Of a DNA stretch of 64,000 nt, positions 10,489 through 21,521 are shown piece after piece; positions within the stretch are counted from its first letter, which is position 1; every line of letters begins with the position of its first letter. The position numbers and the translations under genes are program-made. The stretch spans positions 3,224,001-3,288,000 of the forward strand of contig JAPWGK010000002.1 of assembly GCA_029641185.1 (NCBI GenBank), read 5' to 3'. The stretch comes from Pseudofabraea citricarpa. Its lineage: Eukaryota > Ascomycota > Leotiomycetes > Helotiales > Dermateaceae. The notes beneath the pieces are model-generated. The model was given only the letters and a program-made list of their open reading frames with translations. It did no database searches and was not told the DNA's origin.

Positions 10489-13400
10489 ATGAAGCTACCG
10501 GCCTCCATGGCGGATCATGCTCTTGAGATGCAGCGAAACACCTCGCAGCGTCTGGTCCGCCCAAGACGGTCCAAATACAGCTTCCGCGCTTTTTACATCA
10601 CTATAGCAGCCATCTCTGCATTCGCAGTCATCAGTCTTCTCGCAGATCAGACTGCAAGGTATCGCAATGGGGCCGAATATGGGCTGGCGCAAAGGAAGGT
10701 GTTGGCAGAACTTGACAGCACGCGACTCACCAAGAGAGATGAGGAGGTATGATACCACCCAACTTCATATGCGCATTGTACTCGACTTGATATTCGAATA
10801 TATGCTGATGGGTATCTGACTTATAGTGCCGTCTTGTCCACCATGCCGAAGACAAATGCGCCTTCATCAAGGCAAATTGCCCCGACGAAGAAGCCGGTCT
10901 CTTTTCCTACCTATCATTATACTACTGCGACTTGCAAAATGCCCAACCATTTGCTTTTGTAATACTTGCACTATGGTTAGCGCTTCTCTTTTCGACTATC
11001 GGCATAGCTGCAAGCGACTTCTTTTGCATCAATCTGAGCACCATAGCCAGTATCTTGGGAATGAGTGAAAGCATGGCGGGAGTAACCTTTCTGGCTTTTG
11101 GCAACGGTAGCCCGGATGTTTTTTCCACTTTCGCAGCGATGAACTCCCATAGTGGAAGTCTGGCAATTGGAGAGCTCATCGGAGCTGCTTGCTTTATTAC
11201 TGCGGTCGTGGCGGGATCCATGGCCTTGGTACGGGAGTTCAAGGTTGGAAAGAAGACATTTGTCAGGGATGTTGGTTTCTTTATTGTCGCAGCAAGCTTC
11301 AGCATGATCTTTCTCGCAGATGGATCTCTGCTCCTCTGGGAATGCTGTGCCATGATAGGATTCTACGTATTTTACGTCATCACAGTCGTCGTTTGGCATT
11401 GGTATCTCGGACGCAGAAGGACGAGGCGTGAAAGGGAAGCTGCAGCCCGTGGACATTACCTAGCTCCAGGAAATGAAGAGTTAGAGGTTACAGAAGAGGA
11501 TGATGACGATGAAGATGCCCCGGCTGGTGAACGTTACCGGGATGAAGAGGATTTCGAAGCTCTCGAGCGCGGTGCAAGTCCTGCTTTCGGATCCCAGGTA
11601 GGAAACGATAGTGATGAGGATGGTGACGAAGGGATGCATCTCGCAGCAGAAATGACCAGCAGCATGAGAGTTATAAGGCCGAGGGGACCCCGCAGGAACA
11701 CCATTACTCCAATCAGACCTAGTTTGGTTGGTGCTCTCGAGTTCAGGTCGGTGCTATCTTCGCTACAAAAGTCGAGGAGCTCAAATGCACGCCCAATACA
11801 TCTTCGTCGATATTCAGATGACCCAGCTGGTATGCTCAACCAGTACGATGGTCCATTGTCAGAACCGGCTGCACCCTCTGACTATGCTTCGAGCGTAATT
11901 GTGACACCAGCAGATGGTTTAGAGCAAGATTCGGCGCCAGGACCAATCTCAAGAGCTAGGGCAGTTTCCATGAATGATGTTGAAGGAGTGAGGACCCCCG
12001 ATCCAGCGGTTTTTTCTGTGGCCAACGTGCCAAACATTGGAATCGTTGCTGCAACGCCTACATTTCCTCCTTATCTCGACGTAACACCATCAGAGTCTGG
12101 ATTCAACTCCCATCCAAATGCTGATACTGCGCCAGTCTCGCCAACGCTATCTATTTCCCCAGCACCATCCATCATTCGTTCACGTGGTTCCAGCCCAATA
12201 CGATCGCATCAGCGGCAGAGGAGTAACCATGGCCCAACTCTGGTACCACCAGAGGAAGCTTATCCTGGAGCACCAAGACACCTCCGAGGCGAAAGTTTAC
12301 ATCATGAGCGCAACGAATCATCAACTGGGCCAGCAAAGCAAAGGCCTCACCGTCCCCAGCTACAAATTCCAAGCTCTTCTAGAGCCAGTTCAAGATCCCC
12401 ATCACCATCTCCTATCATTCAATTTCCAGCTTATACGGACTCGCCCTTCCCTATGTCAGGACAAAGTTCTCCAAGGGTACCAAGTCTTTTACTTCCCGAT
12501 GCTACAATGACATCAGATTCTATGTACACGAGCATTGAACCTAATGAAGATGAGAGGCCTATAAGATGGTGGCCATACCGATTCCTACCGAGCCCTTATG
12601 TGATCAAGTCAAGCCTGTTTCCCACTCTTTGCACTTGGCGGGAGAAGAGTATCTGGGATAAATTCATCAGTGTCGTCTCTGCTCCTAGTATTTTCTTCTT
12701 GGCGGTCACATTACCTGTCGTGGAAGCAGAGTCACCAGATGATGGTTCTCAAGAGCACGATTTAGAGGATGACATAAGAGAGCCAGCCACTAGGGATCGT
12801 AGGAGAAGCACCGCGCCAGTATTAACGCCAGACAGTCCTTCATTGATGGCTAATATGGAACCTGAATGGCTGCGTTACAGAAGAAGCACTATCTCGAGCG
12901 AACGTCGTATGTCCGGTAGCCACTCACCTACGTATCAAGGTGTGAGTGGGCATAATGGAACAGCAGGTGTAGCGGTTTCTACTGAAGATCTTCACCATCA
13001 TTTACAGCCTCAATTACCTTCCAAGACTCACTCTGTGACACATGTAGATGCTACTTCTGTGGAACCAGCAAGAGATTGGAATCGCTGGCTAGTGGCTGTG
13101 CAGATTTTCACGGGACCATTGTTTGTGGTTACAATTATCTGGGCAAATACTGCTGAGGGTCCTCATGCTATGAGATCACTTATACAATTGGTCCTATACT
13201 CACTCCTCGGCTCACTGATAGTGTTTGGAGTTCTGATCTCAACGACAACACCGGACAAACCTCCAAAATATCGTTTCCTTTTATGCTTCGTCGGGTTTGT
13301 AGTCGCAATTGCTTGGATATCAACCATCGCCAATGAAGTGGTGGGAGTCTTGAAAGCATTTGGAGTTATCTTGGGCATATCAGATGCCATTCTCGGACTT

Positions 13401-13820
13401 ACGATTTTCGCAGTTGGGAATTCTTTGGGTGACCTGGTTGCCGACATTACAGTTGCTCGTCTTGGATATCCGGTCATGGCATTATCGGCATGCTTTGGTG
13501 GACCAATGCTGAATATCTTACTTGGTGTGGGAATTAGCGGAGTATATATGACTCTCAAAGATGCCAATCATAGGCACGCTAAACACCCCGGCAAGAAGTA
13601 CCATTACAAGCCTTACCAGATTGAAGTCAGTGGGACGCTGATGATATCTGCAATTACACTCATTGTCACTTTGGTGGGACTTTTGATTGCCGTGCCGCTG
13701 AATAAATGGGTCATGAGCCGTAGGATCGGCTGGGGATTGATTATCCTGTGGTCGATTAGTACCGTGATCAATCTAGCAGTCGAAGTCTCAGGTGTTTGGG
13801 GGAATACTGCTTCTCATTGA
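10489..13820 (+). CDS. CCX/NCLX-type cation/Ca2+ exchanger
   Basis: Membrane antiporter of the sodium/calcium exchanger superfamily, expected in an internal (vacuolar or ER/Golgi) membrane. Two exons (10489-10746, 10827-13820) give 1083 aa. The alpha-1 repeat carries GNGSPDVFSTFAAM (G178-D183) and the alpha-2 repeat GNSLGDLVADI (950-955). The GNG(A/S)PD form is typical of the CCX/NCLX branch rather than of CAX proteins. A signal-anchor-like helix lies near residues 35-52, before a Cys-containing luminal segment. The two membrane halves are split by a hydrophilic loop of about 550 residues rich in acidic and Ser/Pro stretches, much longer than in animal NCLX. That loop is uninterrupted by stops. 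The start at 10489 is the first in-frame ATG; a second Met at 10507 is possible. Ion specificity cannot be read from sequence. Confidence 0.92.
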
Positions 13821-14347
13821 CCGAAAGAAAGATATACGAAAGGAGGCATATTGAGTGTTTCATATGGGCGGACGTTCTTGGGTAGCGGGCGTTATAAGGG
13901 GTGCAGAATACCCTGGGGTCTGGAGCTCCATTTACTTGTATAATCTCCTTTTGAGTAACAACAAACTTTGTATATGAAAGAGGCCAAAAGTGATCCGCTT
14001 CCAGTATAGGCATGACAACAAAAGATCTCGGATGTTCCTTGTCTCGTTTTAAGATCCTGTCTTCTTCATTGTTAGTCACGTTGCGTTTGCATTAATATTG
14101 ACTTTAAAGTTTGTGTGATTTTTTTCATTTTTAGAAGATATATTTGTGTACAAAGCGATCGTTACATTCATAGCAATTGCTTGCCTACTCGAAAACTCTC
14201 ACATGAAGTCCTTAGTCAAAGGCCCTATCCTTCTCCTCGCTTGGGGTATATCCTTTATCAGCCACCAGATCCTGCCGGCCCATACTCATTTCATCTGCAC
14301 CTGGCCCATTTCCTCCTGGTAAAGAAATTCTGACCCCGATACTACTG
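13821..14347. other. Convergent 3' flank between exchanger and bZIP gene
   Basis: About 530 bases between two 3' ends. It is AT-rich around 14080-14150. Only short ORFs without recognisable sequence are present. Confidence 0.5.
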
Positions 14348-15721
14348 TTAAGAACCCATAACGACGTCTACTTCTTCTTCCGGCGGCCCTTCGGAGTCAA
14401 TCGTGCCAGAGGACGAATCTAATGATGGAACTCGATCACGCTCATGTAGACTTTCGGCCTCCTTCATTACTTGCTCATTTTTCTCCGTCCGTTGTGCTTG
14501 CTCGTGCTCATGGCCATGTACCTGATCTCGTATCTCTTCAGCCTCGGTGTTCTCTAATACACGGTTATTTATATCCATGTCAACATCAACCAGAAATTCA
14601 TGGCTGGCTTTTCCCAGGTCTATGTCCACATTTATTCCTTCATGGTCCTGTTCGGCTTCTGTCGTGTTGATACATGGGATCGAGTCCCTTGATTGGCACC
14701 CTCGTAGGGCCTGTTCTTCGGTCACTCTCACGTCAAGAGCCATGACACCGTTCCTGGGTTCCGACTGTGCTGTTCCAACTTCCATTGCCGTACACAAGCC
14801 CTCAGCGGCTAATTTGGTATGTTCAAGGGCCCAGGCACGCAGCTTTGCTACTTCATCTAGCAATTCCCAGTGCTCTGCCTTCAGCTGATTGTTCATCGAC
14901 CTTGATGCCTCCATGTCCCATATCAGTTGCTGAACTCGATCCTTCTTCTTTGACCTGCACTTTCCCGCGGCCTTTCGATTTCTCTCGAGAAATGCCTCGT
15001 GTCTTGCAGCTTCTTCCTCGGCGGTGCGAAGATTTCGGCGTTTACGGGTCTTTTTTACCTTGGTTGCCGATGCTGTACCTGGCTCTGGAGGTTGTGTACT
15101 CGTCTCGGAACTAAATAATCAGTTTGACAATCATACTAGAACCACTTGGATGTAGGTTGCGTACTGAGGGGTTTGGGCCCTGTTATATTGGTCTAGTTTG
15201 ACCTCGCTTGGCAATTCCGGAATAGCTGCAGCCGGGTCACGATAGCTTCCTTCGAATGCTGCAGACTCTAAGATATATTCTTTTTCAATAATCACATTCG
15301 TTGAATCTGGTTGCAGTGTGTAGCCTGGATCGTACTGGTTTTCGTAGGAGAAAACATTGTTGGGTCTTCTCGTGGAAAGCACGTGTGCGAGATAGCCAGG
15401 GATCTGTGAAGCCGCGGGATCCTGACCGATTGTGACATCGGGAAAGTCTGTCGCTGGGGAATTGCTTGTTGCACCTACACTAGGTGGAGGTGTCGCAGAG
15501 AGATACTGTGAGTTGAGCTCGTTGTGTCGAAGAACGAAGGTGTTTTGCATCAAGTCAGACTTAGATTTGATCTCTCCATTGCCGTGCGCTCCAAATGCTC
15601 GAGCAAAAACATCTTCATTTTTACCATCAGCGTTCATATACAGATCTCCAGGAGTGTTGAAGGCGTCGAGGTTGAGGTAGGAATACAGCAGCTCGCTGTT
15701 GGGTGTCATTGGGGCCGCCAT
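14348..15721 (-). CDS. bZIP transcription factor, ATF/CREB type
   Basis: Nuclear DNA-binding regulator. Two exons on the minus strand (15721-15165, 15110-14348) give 439 aa. The basic region near residues 228-245 reads ERNRKAAGKCRSKKK, with N230, A233, A234, C237 and R238 at the DNA-contact positions seen in ATF/CREB-type fungal bZIPs. A leucine zipper follows (QQL, then NNQLKAEHWELLDEVAKLR). The N-terminal 185 residues are Ser/Thr/Pro-rich and could be an activation domain. The C-terminal ~120 residues are acidic. The first in-frame ATG is at 15721; upstream in-frame codons include no ATG. The 54-nt intron has a CTGAT branch site and joins TPH to SETSTQPPEPG. The gene is divergent to the Zn2Cys6 regulator. 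Target genes cannot be read from the sequence. Confidence 0.9.
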
Positions 15722-15962
15722 CACGCAGCACCGAGGATGTGACCAGAGGCTTCGGCCGCTGAAACGAAAGGTCCGGGAGGAAGAAATGAGCAATGAAGTG
15801 AATGAGGACTGAATTACTAGAGAGTGAAGATTCTTCGTAGGTAAACTGGGCCACTAAGGGCTGCCGTCTTTCACTGGAGCAAACAAAACATCGTCGAGAG
15901 CTTCAGAGTTTGCCACCGACGGTTCAAGGTAGAAGGACGACGCACAGCTGCAGCGTCACCTT

Positions 15963-15982
15963 TAGGTAGGTAGGTAGGTAGG
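15963..15982. repeat. TAGG tetranucleotide repeat (5 units)
   Basis: Five perfect TAGG units, about 240 bases upstream of the bZIP start codon. Related CCTA/TAGG palindromes recur elsewhere in the window. Confidence 0.95.
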
Positions 15983-16529
15983 TGTAGTAGTTGGTCGGCC
16001 TCGCTTTGCGGGGGGAAGCCAGCCAGCCAGAGTCAGGCGGTACGGTACTCATTTTGTTTGAGTGCGGGCTAGATAGACTTGTGTTCTCTGCCTTGGTCCT
16101 GAGCTATGGGTGCAGCTTCATGCAGGCGCGGGATTGGATGGGTGAGCACATATTTGCTGGAGGTGTCGCCGGCGTCAGCGCCACAGCAGGTCTGCCCGGG
16201 CCTGGGCCACTTGTTTGAGACTGGAAAGAGCAGAGATCGTAGCTTACGCCCCAGTGAGGTTAGCAGCTTGTTTCGAGGTGAGGAGTCGTATGCTGCTAGA
16301 GTGCAAAGGAGCTCACTTCCTGCATGGCATTTTGCACATTCCCATCTTCCCTAGCGACGGAGCTCGCGAGCAGGCACAGCCGTGATTGGGTACCCTCTGA
16401 CACGCCTGTCATCGAGAGATGTCTGTGCAAGGGGCCCCATGGAGGGCAAATTCTCAGATGATGGGAAAGTTTGGAATCATCAATCATCGCCATGCGGGTC
16501 AGTGGTGGATGGACGGGGACCAGGGCACA

Positions 16530-16577
16530 CTACCGGGCGACTATGCTACCGGGCGACTATGCTACCGGGCGATCATG
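16530..16577. repeat. 16-bp tandem repeat (3 units)
   Basis: Unit CTACCGGGCGACTATG occurs twice perfectly (16530-16545, 16546-16561) and a third time with a two-base change (16562-16577). It lies about 410 bases upstream of the Zn2Cys6 gene. Confidence 0.95.
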
Positions 16578-16989
16578 CTGTGTGTCGAGAGTTGATGGTT
16601 GAGAGTTGAGAGTTGAGCGTTGTAAGAGTTTAGAAAGGTGAGGGGCGAGAAAGTGAGGAGTGAGGGGTTGAGGGCTTTAGGCGTTTAGGCGTTTAAGGCT
16701 ACCTGAAGTTACAGCCCTAAATAATCCAGCTACCTTTAATTCTCTGGTTATCTTGAGTGTATTCCTAGTACGCGCGCGCTATTATAAAAAAAACATATAA
16801 TTATGAAAATGTTCATGATTACATCCAGTCATCATCGTACGCTTGTCACATGACTGCAGGTCATCGTCATCGTCGGTCCGACACAGTGCTGATGCGTATG
16901 CGTCTCTGCTGACGCTGGCAATCTGCAGTACATCTAGAGATGCGTCCCCGTCCTCGTCCCCGCAACACCCAGCTTCCCCATTTCAAATC

Positions 16990-19259
16990 ATGGATACGCC
17001 CGTGCCTATGGCAAGAACATGTGAGCCATGCGCTAAGGCCAAGATACGATGCACGAAAAGGGACAATGCTTCCGTCACCTGTGAGCGGTACGTTTCTTAC
17101 TTCTACCTCCTGGTCTTGCTCACTTACGAACACACATGGCAGATGCGATCGTCTGAAGAAAGAGTGCACATACCGGCCTGCCCGGAGACGTAATAATGGC
17201 ACGAGAAAAGACAAGTACAGTCAATATTTGCTCTCTGGCTCAGGCAAGAACTAACGACTAAAGGCGCATCGAGGCCTTGGAAGCAAAGTTCAATCAGCTA
17301 CTCGAAGCTCAGAAGCCATCGCACTCCCGCTCAGTCTCTCCACTGCCATCGGAGAGTCATGTAGAGGATTCGGTCTCCGTTGGGTCTAGCACGCACTTTC
17401 AATATGGCTTGCTAGCTGATCCGGCAGATAATGGTCCTGTTCCTGAGCGACTACCGTCATCTTTGAATTTGCATGAAGCTTCTACCGATGCCATTGGCTC
17501 AAGACTGCTGCATAGCGATAAAGCCAGCTTCTTACTAGATACGTTCAGGACAACAATGACAGTCCATTTTCCATTTACTTTTGTTGAAGCAAGCGTAACA
17601 ATCGAGGAGCTGCGAGCTAAAAAGCCGTTCCTTCTCCTTACTATCCTTGCAGCAGCATCATACAACGAAGTCTACCTCCAGAGGGCGCTTCAAGACGAAG
17701 TCAAACAAGCCATTTGTACGCGGATTATACTAAGAGGTGAAGTATCCCTTGAATTGTTGCAGGGACTTTTGGTTCATATTGCTTGGTAAGTGTTATATGG
17801 TTCAGAGTAACTATGGACTTTCTGCGAATATTTTATTAAAAGTCGTCTCTCCTGATCCATGTACTAATGTCTATATAAAGGTGTCATTACCAGTCCAAGC
17901 CTCGAATGTTTACACATTATATGAGCCTTGCGATCGGCATGATAGTTCATCTGCGTTTAGATCAGCCTCGTCAGAATCAATCTTGGAAAACCCCCATGAA
18001 CTTCACTTCGCATGGTATTCGGGGGCATGGGATTCGGAGCACCAGTGACCAGGTTGCTGTGTATAGTTCCGATGAACAGAGAGCTGTTGCGGGTTGTTTC
18101 TATCTTTCCTCCAGTACCTCACTAATCTTGCAGAAAACCTCCACATTCTCATACTCTAGCTATTTGGAGACTTGTTGCACTCATATATCTAGCAAGGGTG
18201 AGTCGCCTCATGACAAGTACATCCTCTACATTGTTCAGTTGCAGCGTATATCCGAGAAGATCGACCAGCTATATTCAAGGCATGGTCCTCAATTAAACGA
18301 CCCAGATGCATCGGTAGAACTGCTCATAAGCTCACTGCAGTCTGAGTTGAATATCTTCAAGGATCGCTTACCATTCGATATGAATGAAAGCTGTAGGTTT
18401 GGCAAGCATCAAATTTGATTGAAGCTTCACTAAAGTGTATAGATTTACTCAAGTCACAATTCCATACTTCTGAATTACATCTTTATCAACTGGCACTCAA
18501 TCAAGATGTACACATAAGAGAGCAGTCACGAACAAGGTCACCATGGCAATTAAAGATCGTTCGCTTAGGCCTCCAGGCAGCGAAAGACTTCTTTGATTGT
18601 CACCTCACGATCCCACCAAGAGCGGAGCTCGTCTTTAGTAATTCACAATGGATACAGCTTGGATTCTCCCTCCTTGTTTCGACCAGACTCTGTGTGCTTG
18701 CCGCGAGTGATCGCTTTAACCAAGATACAGAAGCTCTTCGACAGTCACTCGGAATGTCAGAAATCCTTCAGCAATTGATCATTCGCCTTCAGTCATTAAA
18801 AAATGATGTTCAAGGGGTCAGTGACAATGAACACATGCTCTCACAGTACGAAAGACGTGGCAAAATGGTTCAGAAATGGTTCGAGGAGCATAATCGTGAT
18901 AAGCTCGTCCTCCCAATTGAACGAAATAACTCAAATGAGACTTATCAAAGTATGGGTCAATATCTACCGCAGAATTTCAGCGGCTTATCCAGCATGGATC
19001 AAGACATTTCTTTGATGGACCCACAGTTACTGGCCGAAGGCATCTACGACTTGCAAGCAGGGGACTATTTTCCCGATTCCATGGAAGGTCTCATGGGAGA
19101 TGTAAGTATAGCCACAAGATTGGAAATGTAGCATCTTACACATCAAAGCTATGGGACATCTAGGATTCACGCTATCTAATTCCCCCATATTTCCATAACT
19201 CATTTGAAGATTGATGAAAATTGACTAACTTTTTGAATCTACAGTGGATGTCATATTGA
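16990..19259 (+). CDS. Zn2Cys6 (fungal binuclear cluster) transcription factor
   Basis: Nuclear regulator of 625 aa with both the zinc cluster and a middle homology region. Six exons: 16990-17087, 17143-17214, 17264-17785, 17881-18392, 18443-19101 and 19245-19259. The cluster is C11-x2-C14-x6-C21-x9-C31-x2-C34-x6-C41, followed by a basic linker and a short coiled coil (RIEALEAKFNQLLEA). The regulatory domain shows the usual LLQGLLVHIAW...THYMSLAIGM and AVAGCFYLSSS blocks. Intron 4 was placed at 18393-18442 because only that acceptor gives a normal intron size (50 nt) and keeps the frame. The last exon is 15 bases and encodes only WMSY. Its 3' end converges on the sulfotransferase-like gene. 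Target genes are unknown; the nearest accessory target would be the cellobiose dehydrogenase 2.3 kb downstream, but that is a guess. Confidence 0.91.
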
Positions 19260-19539
19260 ACAATCAATATGGCTGGAATTTAGCAATCCGTTCGGTGGAT
19301 TACTACGCGGCCCTTCAAGGCATATATTTCCCACAATTAGGGCCAGATGTTTGAAACCAGATGCGGAGCCAGAGGATTACTTGAATGTACCCTATGGTTC
19401 AGGAAAAAAGGCCTTGGCCCCATATTCATACCATATCGCTGCCACAGTGCTTTATGTTCTTGTGTACTTTTGTGGAATGCGCTCCTGCCACGCCTCTCTT
19501 GGTTGTGCCGGTTACGAGTTGATAGTCCGAATTGGCCTC

Positions 19540-20181
19540 TCAGGCTGTCATATCTTCCCCAATACTAGGAAGTCCGTTCAGGTGGAGTCGTTCGACCACA
19601 CTGTATCCCATCCCAAGAAAGTTGCAAAGCTCGGGCCACTGATCCCATCTTTGCCCTGCCTTGTACTTCCGAGTACCTATCCTCAGCATGTTATGTCGTC
19701 GCTCAGGATCGGCAAAAGCCTGTTCAATGGCGCTCGAAATTCCCGTCTCCTGTCCTGTCGATTGCATACTTCGTATCTGGAAGCGATTTCTCAGTCTCGT
19801 CCAACTCAAAGTGGTCTGTATGGTATTTGGTTTTGGTCGCAGGGCTTCAGGCTCGTCTATCGCATAAATGGATTTTGTAGCCGGGCATCGTGCCGCCTGC
19901 TCTGCATATTGCGAATTGCTCGATATCTCTGTGAAGGTTTCCTGGTGATAAACGGGCTCGCGGAAGAACGACGAGGACTGGTTTGTCGTCTCGATCTGTG
20001 TGTAGCCTAGAACTTCTAGGGCTTTGCCGAATGTAAGGGAATTTTGGCTAAGAACGAAGACTTCTGGACAAGTTGATGGCTGCAGTGAAGCGGTTACGTC
20101 AAGACCAGATGAATGAATGGATAAGAAAGCGAGCAGAGCCAAGAGGCCCACGGGGATACTGAAGAGAGAGAAGTAAAACAT
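19540..20181 (-). CDS. Sulfotransferase-like single-pass membrane protein
   Basis: Single-exon gene of 213 aa. Residues about 4-22 form a hydrophobic signal anchor (SLFSIPVGLLALLAFLSI). The rest resembles, weakly, the fungal P-loop sulfotransferase family (Sulfotransfer_4 type): VFVLSQNSLTFGKALEVLGY lies where a GxPRTGTSSLKxALExLGY P-loop is expected, and QRWDQWPELCNFLG matches the conserved WxPLCxFLG block near the C-terminus. The P-loop glycines and threonines are missing, so normal PAPS binding is doubtful. The gene ends 280 bases from the Zn2Cys6 gene and shares a 1.3-kb divergent upstream region with cellobiose dehydrogenase. It may be a diverged non-catalytic member; the family call rests on motif memory only. 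Confidence 0.58.
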   Translation of the reverse strand: MFYFSLFSIPVGLLALLAFLSIHSSGLDVTASLQPSTCPEVFVLSQNSLTFGKALEVLGYTQIETTNQSSSFFREPVYHQETFTEISSNSQYAEQAARCPATKSIYAIDEPEALRPKPNTIQTTLSWTRLRNRFQIRSMQSTGQETGISSAIEQAFADPERRHNMLRIGTRKYKAGQRWDQWPELCNFLGMGYSVVERLHLNGLPSIGEDMTA

Positions 20182-21521
20182 GGTCGCTGCACGAGGGAAT
20201 GAATGCAGACGAAGAAGCAGAGGGGCGAGAAGAAGAGAATGGACAAGAGGGCTAGAGATGCGTACTAAAGGGAATTGGAGCGTCGAGGCGTTTTGTACTC
20301 ATGCTATCTTTCAACAATCTTTCCTACGGGGGCACACACGCACCGTGTCGCTGCGGCGCCCCCTGGTGATCATGAAGTTACGGTCTCGCGGGCGTCGGGT
20401 CGGGGTAATATTTATGGGCCAGACGAGAAGTCCTACGGGACTGATAGGCTCCCGACGGGTTGAGGGCTTGCGGCGATCATGGTCTTGACAGTTTGAACCC
20501 TGGAAGCTTGACCTTTTTGACCTTTTTGACCTGAGATGAAAATAGAAGCCGGAAAGTTGCCCCCCCACAAAGAGTCAGTCGTGTTCAAAACAATCCTGCC
20601 CAAAGCCCAAAACCCCTCATCCTTCAACCCCTTTCTGTCTCACGTGCAAACGTGGGGCTTTCGTCTCCCTGCTATCACGTGCACGTCCTGTATTTTGGCT
20701 AATCTATTTGCGACCCCCTGAGTGCCTGAATACTGCTCACAACATTCTTCGATGCAGCATCTTGATGAAAGACGGCTAAAGTGAGAGCCACGAGGCCTGC
20801 AGAAACCAATCCAGGCCCAAGTTACCAATTGCAGGCCAGCCTTTGTCATCTCGAGAATCGACCTATATATTACGATTCCAATTCATCTGGATTCGTGCCT
20901 GGAAACATTCATTCCGTCAATGAGACCTGCGACGGAGGTAGGGTGGCATCACAAGATGGCGACCAGGCGGTCAGCAGATCATAACCACGCCGCATGAAGG
21001 CAATCTTGTGCAAGTCGAAGACCCCAGAAGTGCCGTTGGTGCAGCAAAATCTGGGGAAACAGGAGAAGCATTGCCGTGCAGCCTGAATACAATCTACTTG
21101 CCACCGTCCGATGTGCGGCTAGCCACCCGTCAAGTGCGAGCATTCTTATGAACATGCTTAGAGCCTGAATTCATTTATATTCATTTATATTGAACCTCAA
21201 ATCATTAAATTGTGGTAACGGATAGCCATCCCGTTAATCGAGCTTTCGCTTGCTGTGGATGGCTGCACAGGAATCTTGGTGTCCGTCTAAGCTTTTCCTA
21301 CCAGGACCAGTATTGACCTGTCAGCTGGCACTCATTGTCGAATAGTCTTATTTTGAGTTGGTATTCATCTATTTCCTCCATCCATATGAACCCCTCAAAT
21401 CTTCCCCTGCGTCGGTACCTCGCCCGAGGTAGTATAAGTATCGGCCGCTGTTAATATCTCAATTCTTCTTTGGAACTTCTCGGTCTTTTCGTATCTCATC
21501 TGCTAGTGCAGTATTTTGACC
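20182..21521. promoter_or_regulatory. Divergent upstream region of sulfotransferase-like gene and cellobiose dehydrogenase
   Basis: About 1.34 kb with no recognisable gene. The proximal cellobiose dehydrogenase promoter contains a TATAAG at 21433-21438, 84 bases before the ATG, and two CTGGGG-type sites (21022-21027 and 21051-21056). A short CATTTATATT duplication lies near 21172-21191. Confidence 0.45.
21022..21056. promoter_or_regulatory. Paired candidate CRE1/CreA sites
   Basis: CCCCAG at 21022-21027 and CTGGGG at 21051-21056 match SYGGRG, the CreA/CRE1 carbon repressor consensus, on opposite strands about 470-500 bases upstream of a cellulolytic gene. Hexamers like these occur often by chance, so support is weak. 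Confidence 0.28.

Larger units (their letters stand above)
15722..16989. promoter_or_regulatory. Divergent promoter region of two transcription factor genes
   Basis: About 1.27 kb between two regulators transcribed away from each other. It holds five perfect TAGG units at 15963-15982, three 16-base units at 16530-16577, and GAGTTGA-like and GCGTTTAG-like short repeats at about 16594-16700. It then turns AT-rich near 16780-16810. No ORF with a recognisable product was found. Confidence 0.5.

Noticed and set aside
15111..15163. GTATGA donor at the end of the first bZIP exon
   Set aside because: It leaves the wrong phase for the bZIP reading frame; the GTACGC donor at 15164 is in phase and gives a normal 54-nt intron.
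15722..15793. N-terminal extension of the bZIP protein to 15793
   Set aside because: The codon at 15793 is TTG; there is no in-frame ATG before 15721.
18393..18424. 32-nt intron in the Zn2Cys6 gene
   Set aside because: Frame-compatible but too short for a fungal intron; the 50-nt alternative ending at 18442 has a better branch site and acceptor.
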